DNA of 14,940 nt from Theodoxus fluviatilis. Taxonomy: Eukaryota; Mollusca; Gastropoda; Cycloneritida; Neritidae. The notes beneath the pieces were generated by a model that did no database searches, was not told the DNA's origin, and worked only from the letters and a program-made list of their open reading frames with translations. A program made the translations under genes and the position numbers. Below, one piece after another: positions 7,701 through 14,940 of this stretch; position 1 is the stretch's first letter; the number at the start of each line of letters is the position of its first letter. Location of the stretch: positions 1 through 14,940 of the forward strand of contig JAWQFJ010020476.1 in assembly GCA_034096865.1 (NCBI GenBank), given 5' to 3'.

Positions 7701-10700
7701 CGTGCCATCATTCCCCTTCTTGCCAGGAAAGGCGTATGTATGAATGCATGTATCAATGTACGTACATATGAATGTATACATGTATGTATTAATGCATGTG
7801 TGTTTGAGTGCATGTATGCATGATGTATATAAGAATGCATGACTGTATGTATGAATGCATGTATGTATGTAAGAGCACTTGTAAGGCGCTGGTCTTCACT
7901 CTGTCAGAGTGCTCAGAGCAAATCACAGTCTGGAAAAGAAGAATGTCCTCAGCCATTTCTTGAAAGATCCGAAAGAAAAACATTTTCTCAGGAATTTGGG
8001 GATGGCATTCCAAATACTACTACCATCATCATCACCACCACCAGCAGCATCACCACCAGCACTACCATTATCACCACCACCACCACAACCATTTTCATCA
8101 TCACCATCACCACCACCATTTTCATCACCACCACCATTATCACCATCACCATCACCATTATCAACCATAACCACTACCATTATCACCACCACCACCACCA
8201 TTATCACCTCCACCACCACCGCAACCTACCACCACCAGCAAAGACTCACGTTGTTCTCCCCAGGCAGTCGGTTCTGCAGCAGCAAGCTGTCGTGCGCATC
8301 CAGCACCAGCTCTGTGCAGCTCAGCACCTCCTTGGGCGCGCGCTCCTCCGACTCCTCGTAGCTGCGCTTCACAAGGTGCTGCTCCCACTGCTTCATCAGA
8401 CCCTGCCGTCCACATCACAGTGATGGTCAGGGGTGTCATACAAATCAGTGCTTTATCAGTCTGCAGTCCACATCACAGTGATGGTCAGGGGTGTCATACA
8501 AATCAGTGCTTCATCAGTCTGCAGTCCACATCACAGTGATGGTCAGGGATGTCATACAAATCAGTGCTTTATCAGTCTGCAGTCCACATCACAGTGATGG
8601 TCAGGGAAGTCATACAAATCAGTGCTTCATCAGTCTGCAATCCACATCACAGTGATGGTCAGGGAAGTCATACAAATCAGTGCTTCATCAGTCTGCAATC
8701 CACATCACAGTGATGGTTAGGGGTGTCATACAATCAGTGCTTTATCAGTCTGCAATCCACATCACAGTGATGGTCAGGGATGTCATACAAATCAATGATG
8801 GGTCTCTGCTGGGTTTGGGTCTGAATTCATCAGAGTTAATCTCAGGAGGGCTTTTTTCAATCAATTCTCTCTATCTCTATCTTCCCCCCCACCCCCCAAA
8901 TCATGAATGTCTGACCATCTCCTCACCTGGCGGAACATCTCTGGGAAGTCGTAGACGTATGTGGTGCCGTTGCTCTGGGCCTGGAAGCGCTTGAGCTGCA
9001 GGTGGTCCTTGGTCTGGTATGGCGTGGACACCAGGAAGTTGTGCAGGGGCCCCTGCTTGTCGCCGTACCCCTCAAACATCGTCTGCCCCGTCTGGCGGTC
9101 CGTCACCTCCTTGTAGAGGGAGATGTCCAGGTAGTAGCCACTCTCATTGGTCAGGAACAGGCGGATTGGGAAGCTTTGACCATTGGAAGACAGCCTGTAG
9201 GAAATGAAAAAAAAATTTGAAGGGTGGAACACAGGGGTGGTGCTTGAAAGGAGAAAAGAGTAGGAAGTTTGCACTGAATTGGAGAAACTAATGTAGAAGC
9301 AATAGAGTCAATTCCAAGCTGTGGGTTCCTAATACTGAGCAAAAGCTCTGCTGGAAATGAAAAAAGTAAGGTCAGACCTTAGATAGGGACCAAAGCCAGG
9401 ACATTCCCATTGAAGGTTCTGGTGCTCTGGCTTCGCTAACCAAGCACAAGATATCAACATTTACTGAGGCAATGCGGGCTAAGCACCTGGCCCCAGGATG
9501 CAACTCTGACTGGGATCCAAGCTGCACTGAACAGTGCACCTGCCAGGCGAAAGGCGATTGTCCTGACCACTGTTCTAGAGCTTCCAGCAGCACAGTGGCA
9601 AGACTTCCAGGCTGATGAGGAACTGCCCCATAAAATGGGATGAAATGTTACTGCTACCACTTTCTACTGTCAGTTACTGCTCTTGCAACCACCAGGAGAG
9701 AGTCTGGCTGAAGAAACACCATCTGCATGAATGCACATGTTGAAAACACAATGCAGGATATCGTCTGTTCATCTGACGAAGCATTGCTCACACTGCATAG
9801 ACTCACATGAACGAAATAAAGACGAAAAGAAACAAAATACCAATACGACTTAAATGCTTGACCTTGACCTTTACATGACCTTGACCTTCGGTGACCTTCA
9901 AGGTCAAGGTCAAAGTAAACCTAGCAATGACATCATACACTAAGAAATGCTTTACACATTTTTCCTAACAAAATACCTGTGACCTTGACCCAAGGTCAAG
10001 GTCATCCAAGGTCATGCTACACAAAGCTGTTAATTCAAGACATAGGAAGCACAATGGTGCTTATTGGCACTTTCTACCATGAGATATGGTCACTTTTAGT
10101 GGTTCACTACCCCATTTTGGTCACATTTCATAAGGGTCAAAGTGACCTTGACCTTGATGATATGTGACCAAATGTGTCTCATGATGAAAGTATAACATGT
10201 GTACTACAATGTTATGAAGTTTGGAAGAGTTAACTTCCATAGTTCAGGGTCAAGGTCACTTCAAAATATGTATACAATCCAACTTTGAAGAGCTCCTGTG
10301 ACCTTGACCTTGAAGCAAGGTCAAGTCACTATGTATGTTTTTGTATGCCTTTTCATCCTACACTGTCATGCCAAATTGGGTGTTGATAGACTTAATAGTC
10401 TCCGAGAAAAATCCAACGTTAAAGTTTTTTACAGACGCCCGGACGCCCGAACGGACGAAAAGGGGGACTCACTTTTGCTTCGCATGTGAGTCAATAACAT
10501 TAACAGACAGAAAGGAAGAAAGAATAAATGGAAGAAATGTAATAAAAATCAGTTATTCACTCCAATGCATCCAAGGAGTTGATTGTCATATGGGATTAAC
10601 CCTTGGAGTGTCATGGCAGACCAGCTCTGATGTGTGCTGTTCTCTCACTGGCAGATAGAAATAGGCTCTGACCAATAGAGAGTGAATTAGTGAAAATTTC

Positions 10701-13430
10701 ACACACAGAGCAGGAGCCCAGTGACCAAAAATTTGGACTGTCACACTCTGCAGGTTATAACCCCCCCCCCCCAACAAGTGCCAGCCCTATGCACACAAGT
10801 CTGCCTTACCTGATGGTAAACTTGAGCTCAGCATGCAGCACTCGCAGCTTCATGAGGCGCGATCCGTAACGCATCACCATGCTCCTCACAGTGTCCTCCA
10901 GCTGCACGCGACAAATGCAAAGGTGGGGGTTTCATAAAGCAACTTAACCCCTATTCTGGTGCTCAAACTGTTTTACACCTTACCCCCTGATCATTGGTTC
11001 ACTTGATCAATCTTTACTGGCACCTGATGATGAACAAGTGTTAGGTAGACTGTACAAAGTCAGGTGCCAGCACCATCTCCACTGCCCATCTGTTGCTATC
11101 TGACAGCCACATCAAGGGTTAATTGCATGAATGTGTGGAATCATTCCCCTCACTGGTAGCCAGTTCTACTCAAGGGTGGTAAGGGACAGCTAGCTTCAAA
11201 TGTCACTAATATTAGCCACAAAATACAACTGGGCAAGCACTCTAAACTGCAGGAAGCAGGTTTCAACATTGGCATGAACAATTTATGCAAAAACACATGA
11301 GAAATTAAATCTGACAAAAGAAATAGATCAAATCCACAAAACCTACAATTCATTTAAAACAAGACGATACCATTATGCCTGCACAGAAACCAAGCTAAAT
11401 CATAAATGCACTTACAGGTAATGTTTGCATGCCATGTTGTACCAGTGGAAGTAGACACACTGCACACTGATAAATTCAAAGTCCACAAGACAGGAGACTT
11501 GAGAGATCTCCATTGGTGACAGGCCAACTACAGACCACTCCCCGGGGTCTGGGGGTAAAACAGGCCCACTGCTCCTCCCTGAGGCCTACTACAGACCACT
11601 CCCCGGGGTCTGGGGGTAAAACAGGCCCACTGCTCCTCCCTGAGGCCTACTACAGACCACTCCCCGGGGTCTGGGGGTAAAATAGGCCCACTGCTCCTTC
11701 CTGAGGCCTACTACAGACCACTCCCCGGGGTCTGGGGGTAAAACAGGCCCACTGCTCCTCCCTGGTGACAGGCCTACTACAGACCACTCCCCGGGCTCTG
11801 GGGGTAAAATAGGCCCACTGCTCCTTCCTGAGGCCTACTACAGACCACTCCCTGGGGTCTGGGGGTAAAACAGGCCCACTGCTCCTCCCTGAGGCCTACT
11901 ACAGACCACTCCCCGGGGTCTGGGGGTAAAATAGGCCCACTGCTCCTCCCTGAGGCCTACTACAGACCACTCCCCGGGGTCAGGGGGTAAAACAGGCCCA
12001 CTGCTCCTCCCTGAGGCCTACTACAGACCACTCCCCGGGGTCTGGGGGTAAAATAGGCCCACTGCTCCTCCCTGAGGCCTACTACAGACCACTCCCTGGG
12101 GTCTGGGGGTAAAACAGGCCCACTGCTCCTCCCTGAGGCCTACTACAGACCACTCCCCGGGGTCAGGGGGTAAAACAGGCCCACTGCTCCTCCCTGGTGA
12201 CAGGCCTACTACAGACCACTCCCCGGGGTCAGGGGGTAAAACAGGCCCACTGCTCCTCCCTGAGGCCTACTACAGACCACTCCCCGGGGTCAGGGGGTAA
12301 AACAGGCCCACTGCTCCTCCCTGAGGCCTACTACAGACCACTCCCCGGGGTCTGGGGGTAAAATAGGCCCACTGCTCCTCCCTGAGGCCTACTACAGACC
12401 ACTCCCCGGGGTCAGGGGGTAAAACAGGCCCACTGCTCCTCCCTGAGGCCTACTACAGACCACTCCCCGGGGTCTGGGGGTAAAATAGGCCCACTGCTCC
12501 TCCCTGAGGCCTACTACAGACCACTCCCTGGGGTCTGGGGGTAAAACAGGCCCACTGCTCCTCCCTGAGGCCTACTACAGACCACTCCCCGGGGTCTGGG
12601 GGTAAAATAGGCCCACTGCTCCTCCCTGAGGCCTACTACAGACCACTCCCCGGGGTCTGGGGGTAAAATAGGCCCACTGCTCCTCCCTATCTGTTTTGTA
12701 AAGGCCAGGCGTGCATTGCTTGGCCTGCCTAGCTGGCAAATACTAGGCCGGTGTCAACATGAGTCAAACATGTGACTGCCTTTACATCTGCTTTCATCGT
12801 GTTGGCACGTGTTGACACCGGTCTCTTCCTTGCAAGAGTTTCTAGTGTAAGCAACGCACCTCAGTGACTAGAGAAATTGTTACTGAACTTGCTCCGACTT
12901 GAGCAAAGGCTGACAGGCCCCAAAAATTTTATTCATTCATTCATTCATTTATTCATTCCTTCATTCATTCATTCATTCATTCATTCATTCATTCATTCAT
13001 TCATTCATTCATTCATTCATTCAATCATTCATTCATTCACTCCCTCCCTCCCTGCAGTCCACACCAAACTTCAAGGAAACAAACAGCACTCACCTTGCCT
13101 GGTTCAGTCAAAGTCAGGGTGGGAACAAAGTTGAGGAAAATGTGGTTGCAGTCTGTCTTTTGTGCCTGAAGGGAGTTTTGGGTCGAGAGAGAGAGAAAAC
13201 AGAGTAAAATATTATTCATCCGTAAACAATGAAAGAGATTCAAAGTAACTTTCTCAAACCTTGTGATATTTGGTTTTTGAATCATGAACCAAGCAATTCA
13301 AAAGCAAGCTATATGAAAATGCACAGAAAATCAGATTCAACATCATCACCCAACAGTTTCCTTCAATTGCTTCTTTTGACTCAATATATTCCATCATGCA
13401 AAGAGTTTTTTAAAATTTACCTCAAATTTA

Positions 13431-13463
<33 letters not shown>

Positions 13464-14023
13464 ATACACAACCTCTGGAAGATTGATAAGTATAACTGCC
13501 ACAATACATGCTGAGAGTGTTCCCCTTCATCAAGGGAGACAACTGACCAAGGGATTGGAGAAGGCCACTTCCAGCGTCTCCATAGCCTCCAGCAGAGTTT
13601 TCTCCCCTTCATTTTGCAGGTACTCAAAGGATGCCTCCTAGGAAAGAAGACAACTACAATATCATCAGCATAATAAAAAACATAATGACTTCAAAACTCA
13701 TCAAGACTACTTCATTTTCATCTGCATAATGACATACATAATAACTTAGACTCATCAAGATTTCATTATCATCTGCATAATGACAAACATGACTTCAAGA
13801 CTCATCAAGACGACTTCAATATCGTCTGATAATGACAAATGTAATAACTTTAACTTCAAAGCATCATGGTCACTATAAAGCCAAAGGTGACTTGTGGTAA
13901 TGGTAAAATTCTGCTTTTAAGAAAATCCTGTACCCATACTTCAACAGATTGAAATTTTGCACACGTAATATGGAATGGTCAAAATGACTACACATGCACA
14001 AATATGCATCCATACTCTAACAC

Positions 14024-14067
<44 letters not shown>

Positions 14068-14207
14068 ACACAGATACCTAGACACACATGTCAGCTATTT
14101 TTCTCTTTACAGGCATTCTCCGTTACCTTGGTGATGAGGTCGGAGTGACGGATGATGGAGCGGACGAAGAGTCGGAAGTCTTTCACCTCCTGGCTTTCTG
14201 CCACCTT
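4695..14207 (-). CDS. ACACA: Acetyl-CoA carboxylase, internal part of a multi-exon gene (10 exons)
   Basis: ACC makes malonyl-CoA from acetyl-CoA and bicarbonate with a biotin cofactor, the committed step of fatty-acid synthesis, in the cytosol or at the mitochondrial surface. The exons join into 415 codons: 14127-14207, 13548-13637, 13094-13165, 10810-10901, 8927-9194, 8250-8402, 7482-7613, 6880-7017, 6146-6266 and 4695-4792. They encode the end of the ACC central region ([42 protein letters not shown]) and the start of the carboxyltransferase domain ([50 protein letters not shown]). I estimate this equals roughly residues 1400-1800 of the 2,300-residue animal enzyme. There are no stops or frame breaks. 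The biotin carboxylase and biotin carrier parts lie past 14940. Animals other than vertebrates usually have one such gene; the symbol follows the vertebrate orthologue. Confidence 0.95.
5033..5155. repeat. AATC/AGTC tetramer simple repeat
   Basis: Degenerate runs of (AGTC), (AATC) and ATCC units in the I-J intron. The stretch 5160-5499 beyond it shows no further structure that I can see, nor does 4800-5030. Confidence 0.85.
5500..6027. repeat. 44-bp minisatellite, 12 exact-length copies
   Basis: The unit starts CAGTGACACTACCCCCATG and continues with AGTAATGGAACAGACTGACA. All 12 copies are 44 bp with no length change. Variation is almost confined to the bases after CCCCCAT: GGCCGAG in copies 1-3, GGGCGAG in copy 4, GTCCGAG in copies 5, 7 and 8, and GTCCAAG in copies 6 and 9-12. 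It lies in the I-J intron, about 120 bp from exon I. Confidence 0.97.
6146..6266 (-). CDS. ACACA: ACC exon I (carboxyltransferase)
   Basis: 121 bp, [20 protein letters not shown]...[12 protein letters not shown], beginning in phase 0 and ending in phase 1. The acceptor is CTGTTTCAG|GGC and the donor is ATTG|GTAAGC. The split Gly codon is completed by exon J. EDEGESRY and TDIIGKEEG are family hallmarks. Confidence 0.95.
6302..6751. repeat. AATCC-type pentamer satellite with 45/50-bp higher-order units
   Basis: Built of AATCC, AATCG and ATTCC pentamers. The landmark ATCAAATGCA recurs at 6331, 6376, 6426, 6471, 6516, 6561, 6611, 6656 and 6701, so the spacing is 45 bp with two 50-bp steps. It fills most of the H-I intron and ends in AGTC followed by four AGGTC-type repeats (6751-6772). 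Confidence 0.96.
6880..7017 (-). CDS. ACACA: ACC exon H (carboxyltransferase, SANSGARIG segment)
   Basis: 46 codons, [20 protein letters not shown]...WNDPEDPNK, phase 0 to 0. The acceptor is CTGTGTTACAG|AAA and the donor is [22 protein letters not shown] is among the most conserved stretches of the CT N-lobe, near the acetyl-CoA site. Confidence 0.96.
7018..7481 (-). other. ACC intron G-H, no internal feature seen
   Basis: 464 bp with GTAGGA donor and TTACAG acceptor. No tandem array, ORF of note or recognisable element; it is the only intron of this gene segment without a visible simple or tandem repeat. Confidence 0.7.
7482..7613 (-). CDS. ACACA: ACC exon G (carboxyltransferase)
   Basis: 44 codons, [20 protein letters not shown]... 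to [12 protein letters not shown], phase 0 to 0. The acceptor is CTCTGTCCAG|ATC and the donor is CAG|GTAGGA. [15 protein letters not shown] is a signature of the eukaryotic CT domain. Confidence 0.96.
7729..7871. repeat. Degenerate ATGT/ATGA tetramer repeat
   Basis: Mixed GTAT, GCAT and GAAT units with several embedded ATGCAT palindromes, in the F-G intron. The next 140 bp are unique sequence. Confidence 0.8.
8015..8235. repeat. CAC/CAT trinucleotide repeat
   Basis: About 220 bp of interrupted (CAC)n, (CAT)n and (CAG)n, immediately downstream of the exon F donor in gene orientation. The pre-mRNA strand is GGT/GAT-rich. Confidence 0.93.
8250..8402 (-). CDS. ACACA: ACC exon F (carboxyltransferase, variable linker)
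   Basis: 51 codons, phase 0 to 0, from [11 protein letters not shown] to NRLPGENN. The middle ([13 protein letters not shown]) is poorly conserved, while TELVLDxxxxLxxxNRLPG is the conserved anchor. The acceptor is GGACGGCAG|GGT and the donor is AAC|GTGAGT. The upstream boundary adjoins a 58-bp array whose units contain a variant of this same acceptor. Confidence 0.92.
8409..8797. repeat. 58-bp minisatellite derived from the exon F acceptor
   Basis: Units start with TCCACATCACAGTGATGG at 8409, 8467, 8525, 8583, 8641, 8699 and 8756; the spacing is 58 bp with one 57-bp copy and a partial last unit. The end of each unit (GCTTYATCAGTCTGCA) resembles the real exon F boundary (GCTTCATCAGACCCTGCC), and both are followed by GTCCACATCAC or a one-base variant. 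The array therefore includes copies of a 3' splice site. Confidence 0.93.
8927..9194 (-). CDS. ACACA: ACC exon E (end of central region, start of carboxyltransferase)
   Basis: The largest exon here, 268 bp. It reads [20 protein letters not shown] through YGDKQGPL to [14 protein letters not shown]. The acceptor follows a T-rich tract (TTTCATTTCCTACAG|G) and the donor is CAG|GTGAGG. The [20 protein letters not shown] stretch marks the beginning of the CT domain, where carboxyl is passed from biotin to acetyl-CoA. Confidence 0.96.
9371..9590 (-). mobile_element. Possible tRNA-derived SINE
   Basis: Read on the minus strand, a pol III A-box-like TAGAACAGTGG (9567-9577) is followed about 43 bp later by a weak B-box-like CTGTTCAGTGC (9524-9534), with a tRNA-like CGCCTTTCGCC between. 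The tail includes GGTCCCTATCTAAGG. The A box has one mismatch to consensus and the B box several, and no poly-A or target duplication is evident. It sits in the D-E intron. Confidence 0.35.
9859..10495. repeat. Dispersed-repeat-like element with dense AGGTCA half-sites
   Basis: Seventeen exact AGGTCA/TGACCT hexamers lie between 9859 and 10323, with three one-base variants (9986, 10134, 10247). Most come as back-to-back pairs in direct orientation with no spacer, and clusters in opposite orientation face each other (9892 against 9901; 9980 against 9993). The right edge has a GC-rich ACGCCCGGACGCCCG stretch and a 7-bp hairpin (10466-10472 with 10486-10492). I recall similar elements as common in molluscan genomes, but could not check. 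Confidence 0.6.
10496..10809 (-). other. ACC intron D-E, donor-proximal part
   Basis: No gene or array. The only notable item is a run of 12 C at 10761-10772. Confidence 0.6.
10810..10901 (-). CDS. ACACA: ACC exon D (central region)
   Basis: 92 bp, [20 protein letters not shown]...ELKFTI plus two bases of an Arg codon. The acceptor is GTCGCGTGCAG|CTG and the donor is CAG|GTAAGG. The phase-2 end is completed by the single G that opens exon [22 protein letters not shown] is the vertebrate counterpart in outline. Confidence 0.93.
10902..11512 (-). other. ACC intron C-D, acceptor-proximal unique sequence
   Basis: About 610 bp of AT-rich sequence. I see no tandem repeat, conserved exon or recognisable element. 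Confidence 0.6.
11513..12690. repeat. 61/66-bp minisatellite, 19 copies
   Basis: The landmark ACTACAGACCACTCCC recurs 19 times from 11527 to 12635. The step is 61 bp except before the copies at 11776 and 12208, where it is 66 bp because GGTGACAGGCC replaces GAGGCC; the leftmost edge also has GGTGACAGGCC. Each unit carries CCCCGGGGTC (sometimes CCTGGGGTC) and GGGGGTAAAA. It fills more than half of the C-D intron. Confidence 0.97.
12707..12861. repeat. Imperfect inverted repeat, 155 bp
   Basis: Inner arms CCGGTGTCAACATG (12748-12761) and CGTGTTGACACCGG (12808-12821) pair at 13 of 14 positions. Outer ends AGGCGTGCATTGCTT (12707-12721) and TAAGCAACGCACCT (12848-12861) pair with one gap. It abuts the 61-bp array and could be a small fold-back transposon; no target duplication was identified. 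Confidence 0.55.
12928..13040. repeat. (CATT)n microsatellite
   Basis: About 27 tetramers with a few interruptions, followed by (CTCC)3. It lies in the C-D intron, just past the exon C donor in gene orientation. Confidence 0.96.
13094..13165 (-). CDS. ACACA: ACC exon C (central region)
   Basis: 24 codons, [20 protein letters not shown]..., phase 0 to 0. The acceptor is CTCCCTTCAG|GCA and the donor is AAG|GTGAGT. The [13 protein letters not shown] block is strongly conserved in animal ACC. Confidence 0.94.
13432..13468. repeat. (GC)n(CA)n alternating purine-pyrimidine tract
   Basis: GCGCGCGC running into (AC)12 in the B-C intron. This alternation favours left-handed DNA under supercoiling. 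Confidence 0.9.
13548..13637 (-). CDS. ACACA: ACC exon B (central region)
   Basis: 30 codons, [20 protein letters not shown]..., phase 0 to 0. The acceptor is TTTCCTAG|GAG and the donor is TTG|GTCAGT, a weaker GT site. The conserved [12 protein letters not shown] block follows directly from exon A's HSDLITK, as in other animal ACCs. Confidence 0.93.
13678..13860. repeat. Degenerate 50-54-bp tandem repeat, three copies
   Basis: ACTCATCAAGA recurs at 13696, 13750 and 13800 with TCATCTGCATAATGACA between. The A-B intron also holds (CA)n at 14028-14072; the rest is unique AT-rich sequence. Confidence 0.7.
14028..14072. repeat. (CA)n microsatellite
   Basis: About 22 CA units with one CTCA interruption, 55 bp from exon A's donor. 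Confidence 0.93.
14127..14207 (-). CDS. ACACA: ACC exon A (central region)
   Basis: 27 codons, [11 protein letters not shown]...RHSDLITK, starting and ending in phase 0. The donor is AAG|GTAACG and the acceptor is TTTTGTTACAG|AAG. It matches the animal ACC stretch with FVRxIIRHSDLxTK. The acceptor and the first 19 exon bases are copied in the adjoining 45/47-bp array, so the choice of 14207 as the boundary rests on protein homology: it is the only copy that reads on into the conserved exon. Confidence 0.92.
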
Positions 14208-14562
14208 CTGTAACAAAATCACCAGTGGTCAACATCCTGGCTTTCTGCCACCTTCTGTAACAAAATCACCAGTGGTCAACATCCTGGCTTTCTGCCACCT
14301 TCTGTAACAAAATCACCAGTGGTGAACATCCTGGCTTTCTGCCACCTTCTGTAACAAAATCACCAGCGGTGAACATCCTGGCTTTCTGCCATTCTGTAAC
14401 AAAATCACCAGTGGTGAACATCCTGGCTTTCTGCCACCTTCTGTAACAAAATCACCAGCGGTGAACATCCTGGCTTTCTGCCATTCTGTAACAAAATCAC
14501 CAGTGGTGAACATCCTGGCTTTCTGCCATTCTGTAACAAAATCACCAGTGGTCAACATCCTG
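14191..14562. repeat. 45/47-bp minisatellite containing the exon A splice acceptor
   Basis: CTGTAACAAAATCACC recurs at 14208, 14255, 14302, 14349, 14394, 14441, 14486 and 14531. Steps are 47 bp for units with CCACCTT and 45 bp for units with CCATT. The first 19 bases of exon A (in gene sense AAGGTGGCAGAAAGCCAGG) and its acceptor TTTTGTTACAG are inside the unit, so the true splice site is simply the copy nearest the exon body. Confidence 0.95.
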
Positions 14563-14597
14563 ATCCCTGAGAGCTCCATCAAGGGAAAGTTCAATAA

Positions 14598-14862
14598 GAT
14601 GTTTGTGTGTGTGTCCTTGTGTGTGCGTATGTGTTTGTGTGTGAGTGCATGTGTATATGTGTTTGCATGAATGCATAAGCGTATGTGTGTGTGCATGCAT
14701 GTGTATGTGTGGGTGTTTGTGAGAGCATAAAGATACTTGTGAAAGAGCATATACACGGACAGAAACGGCAACAGCGACTCATCACTGAAAAACGGACATG
14801 CATACATGTACATGCACATGCATGCACACACACACACACACACAAACATGCATGCATGCACG

Positions 14863-14895
<33 letters not shown>

Positions 14896-14940
14896 GCATG
14901 CATGCACACACACACACACACACAAACATGCATGCATGCA
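14598..14940. repeat. (GT)n, (CA)n and GCATGCAT mixed microsatellite
   Basis: Two blocks, 14598-14722 (GTGT with GTAT/GCAT) and 14797-14940. The second alternates (CA)n runs with AAACATGCATGCATGCA-type segments, giving a loose 40-bp periodicity. About 70 bp of unique sequence separates them. All of it lies in the ACC intron upstream of exon A. Confidence 0.9.

Noticed and set aside
8161..8439. Minus-strand frame giving an Ala/Gly-rich protein across exon F
   Set aside because: Frame-shifted reading of exon F and its flanking repeats; the conserved ACC frame is the real one. It is only relevant as the product of a decoy acceptor.
12877..13134. Open frame encoding FIHSFIHS repeats
   Set aside because: Translation of the (CATT)n microsatellite inside an intron.
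14313..14933. 206-codon minus-strand frame rich in Cys, Val and His
   Set aside because: Microsatellite (GT)n and GCAT translation that runs into the acceptor-derived array; not a gene.

Overview
The window is eukaryotic and most likely comes from a marine invertebrate, probably a mollusc. Small phased exons with GT-AG introns, long minisatellites, a DIRS-type retrotransposon and a dispersed repeat rich in AGGTCA motifs all point that way. The taxon call is inference; the eukaryotic call is secure.

Two things share the window. The first is the middle of an acetyl-CoA carboxylase (ACC) gene on the minus strand. Ten consecutive exons (A to J, running from 14207 down to 4695) splice into one open frame of 1,245 bp, 415 codons. 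They cover the end of the ACC central region and the start of the carboxyltransferase (CT) domain. Every junction has GT/AG sites and the phases match at all nine junctions, so this looks like a functional gene. The protein's N-terminal half lies beyond 14940 and the rest of the CT domain lies before position 1.

The second is the 3' part of a DIRS-like tyrosine-recombinase retrotransposon (1 to about 4484, plus strand). It lies antisense inside the ACC intron that follows exon J. It has a gag-like ORF1 with 41-residue repeats, an intact RT/RNase H/Dam-like ORF2, a broken and rearranged recombinase, an internal complementary region and a right terminal repeat. The left end is outside the window.

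Nearly every ACC intron carries its own tandem array: a 44-bp unit x12 (5500-6027), an AATCC-type pentamer array (6302-6751), (CAC/CAT)n (8015-8235), a 58-bp unit x7 (8409-8797), 61/66-bp units x19 (11513-12690), (CATT)n (12928-13040), (CA)n tracts, and 45/47-bp units x8 (14191-14562). The D-E intron holds a tRNA-like SINE candidate and an element with 17 exact AGGTCA half-sites.

The least expected signal is that two of the arrays (58 bp and 45/47 bp) contain copies of the 3' splice acceptor, plus the first exon bases, of the ACC exon they touch. They form ladders of decoy acceptors, and the predicted decoy products are frame-shifted or stopped. No bacterial-type operon, CRISPR or RNA gene was found.
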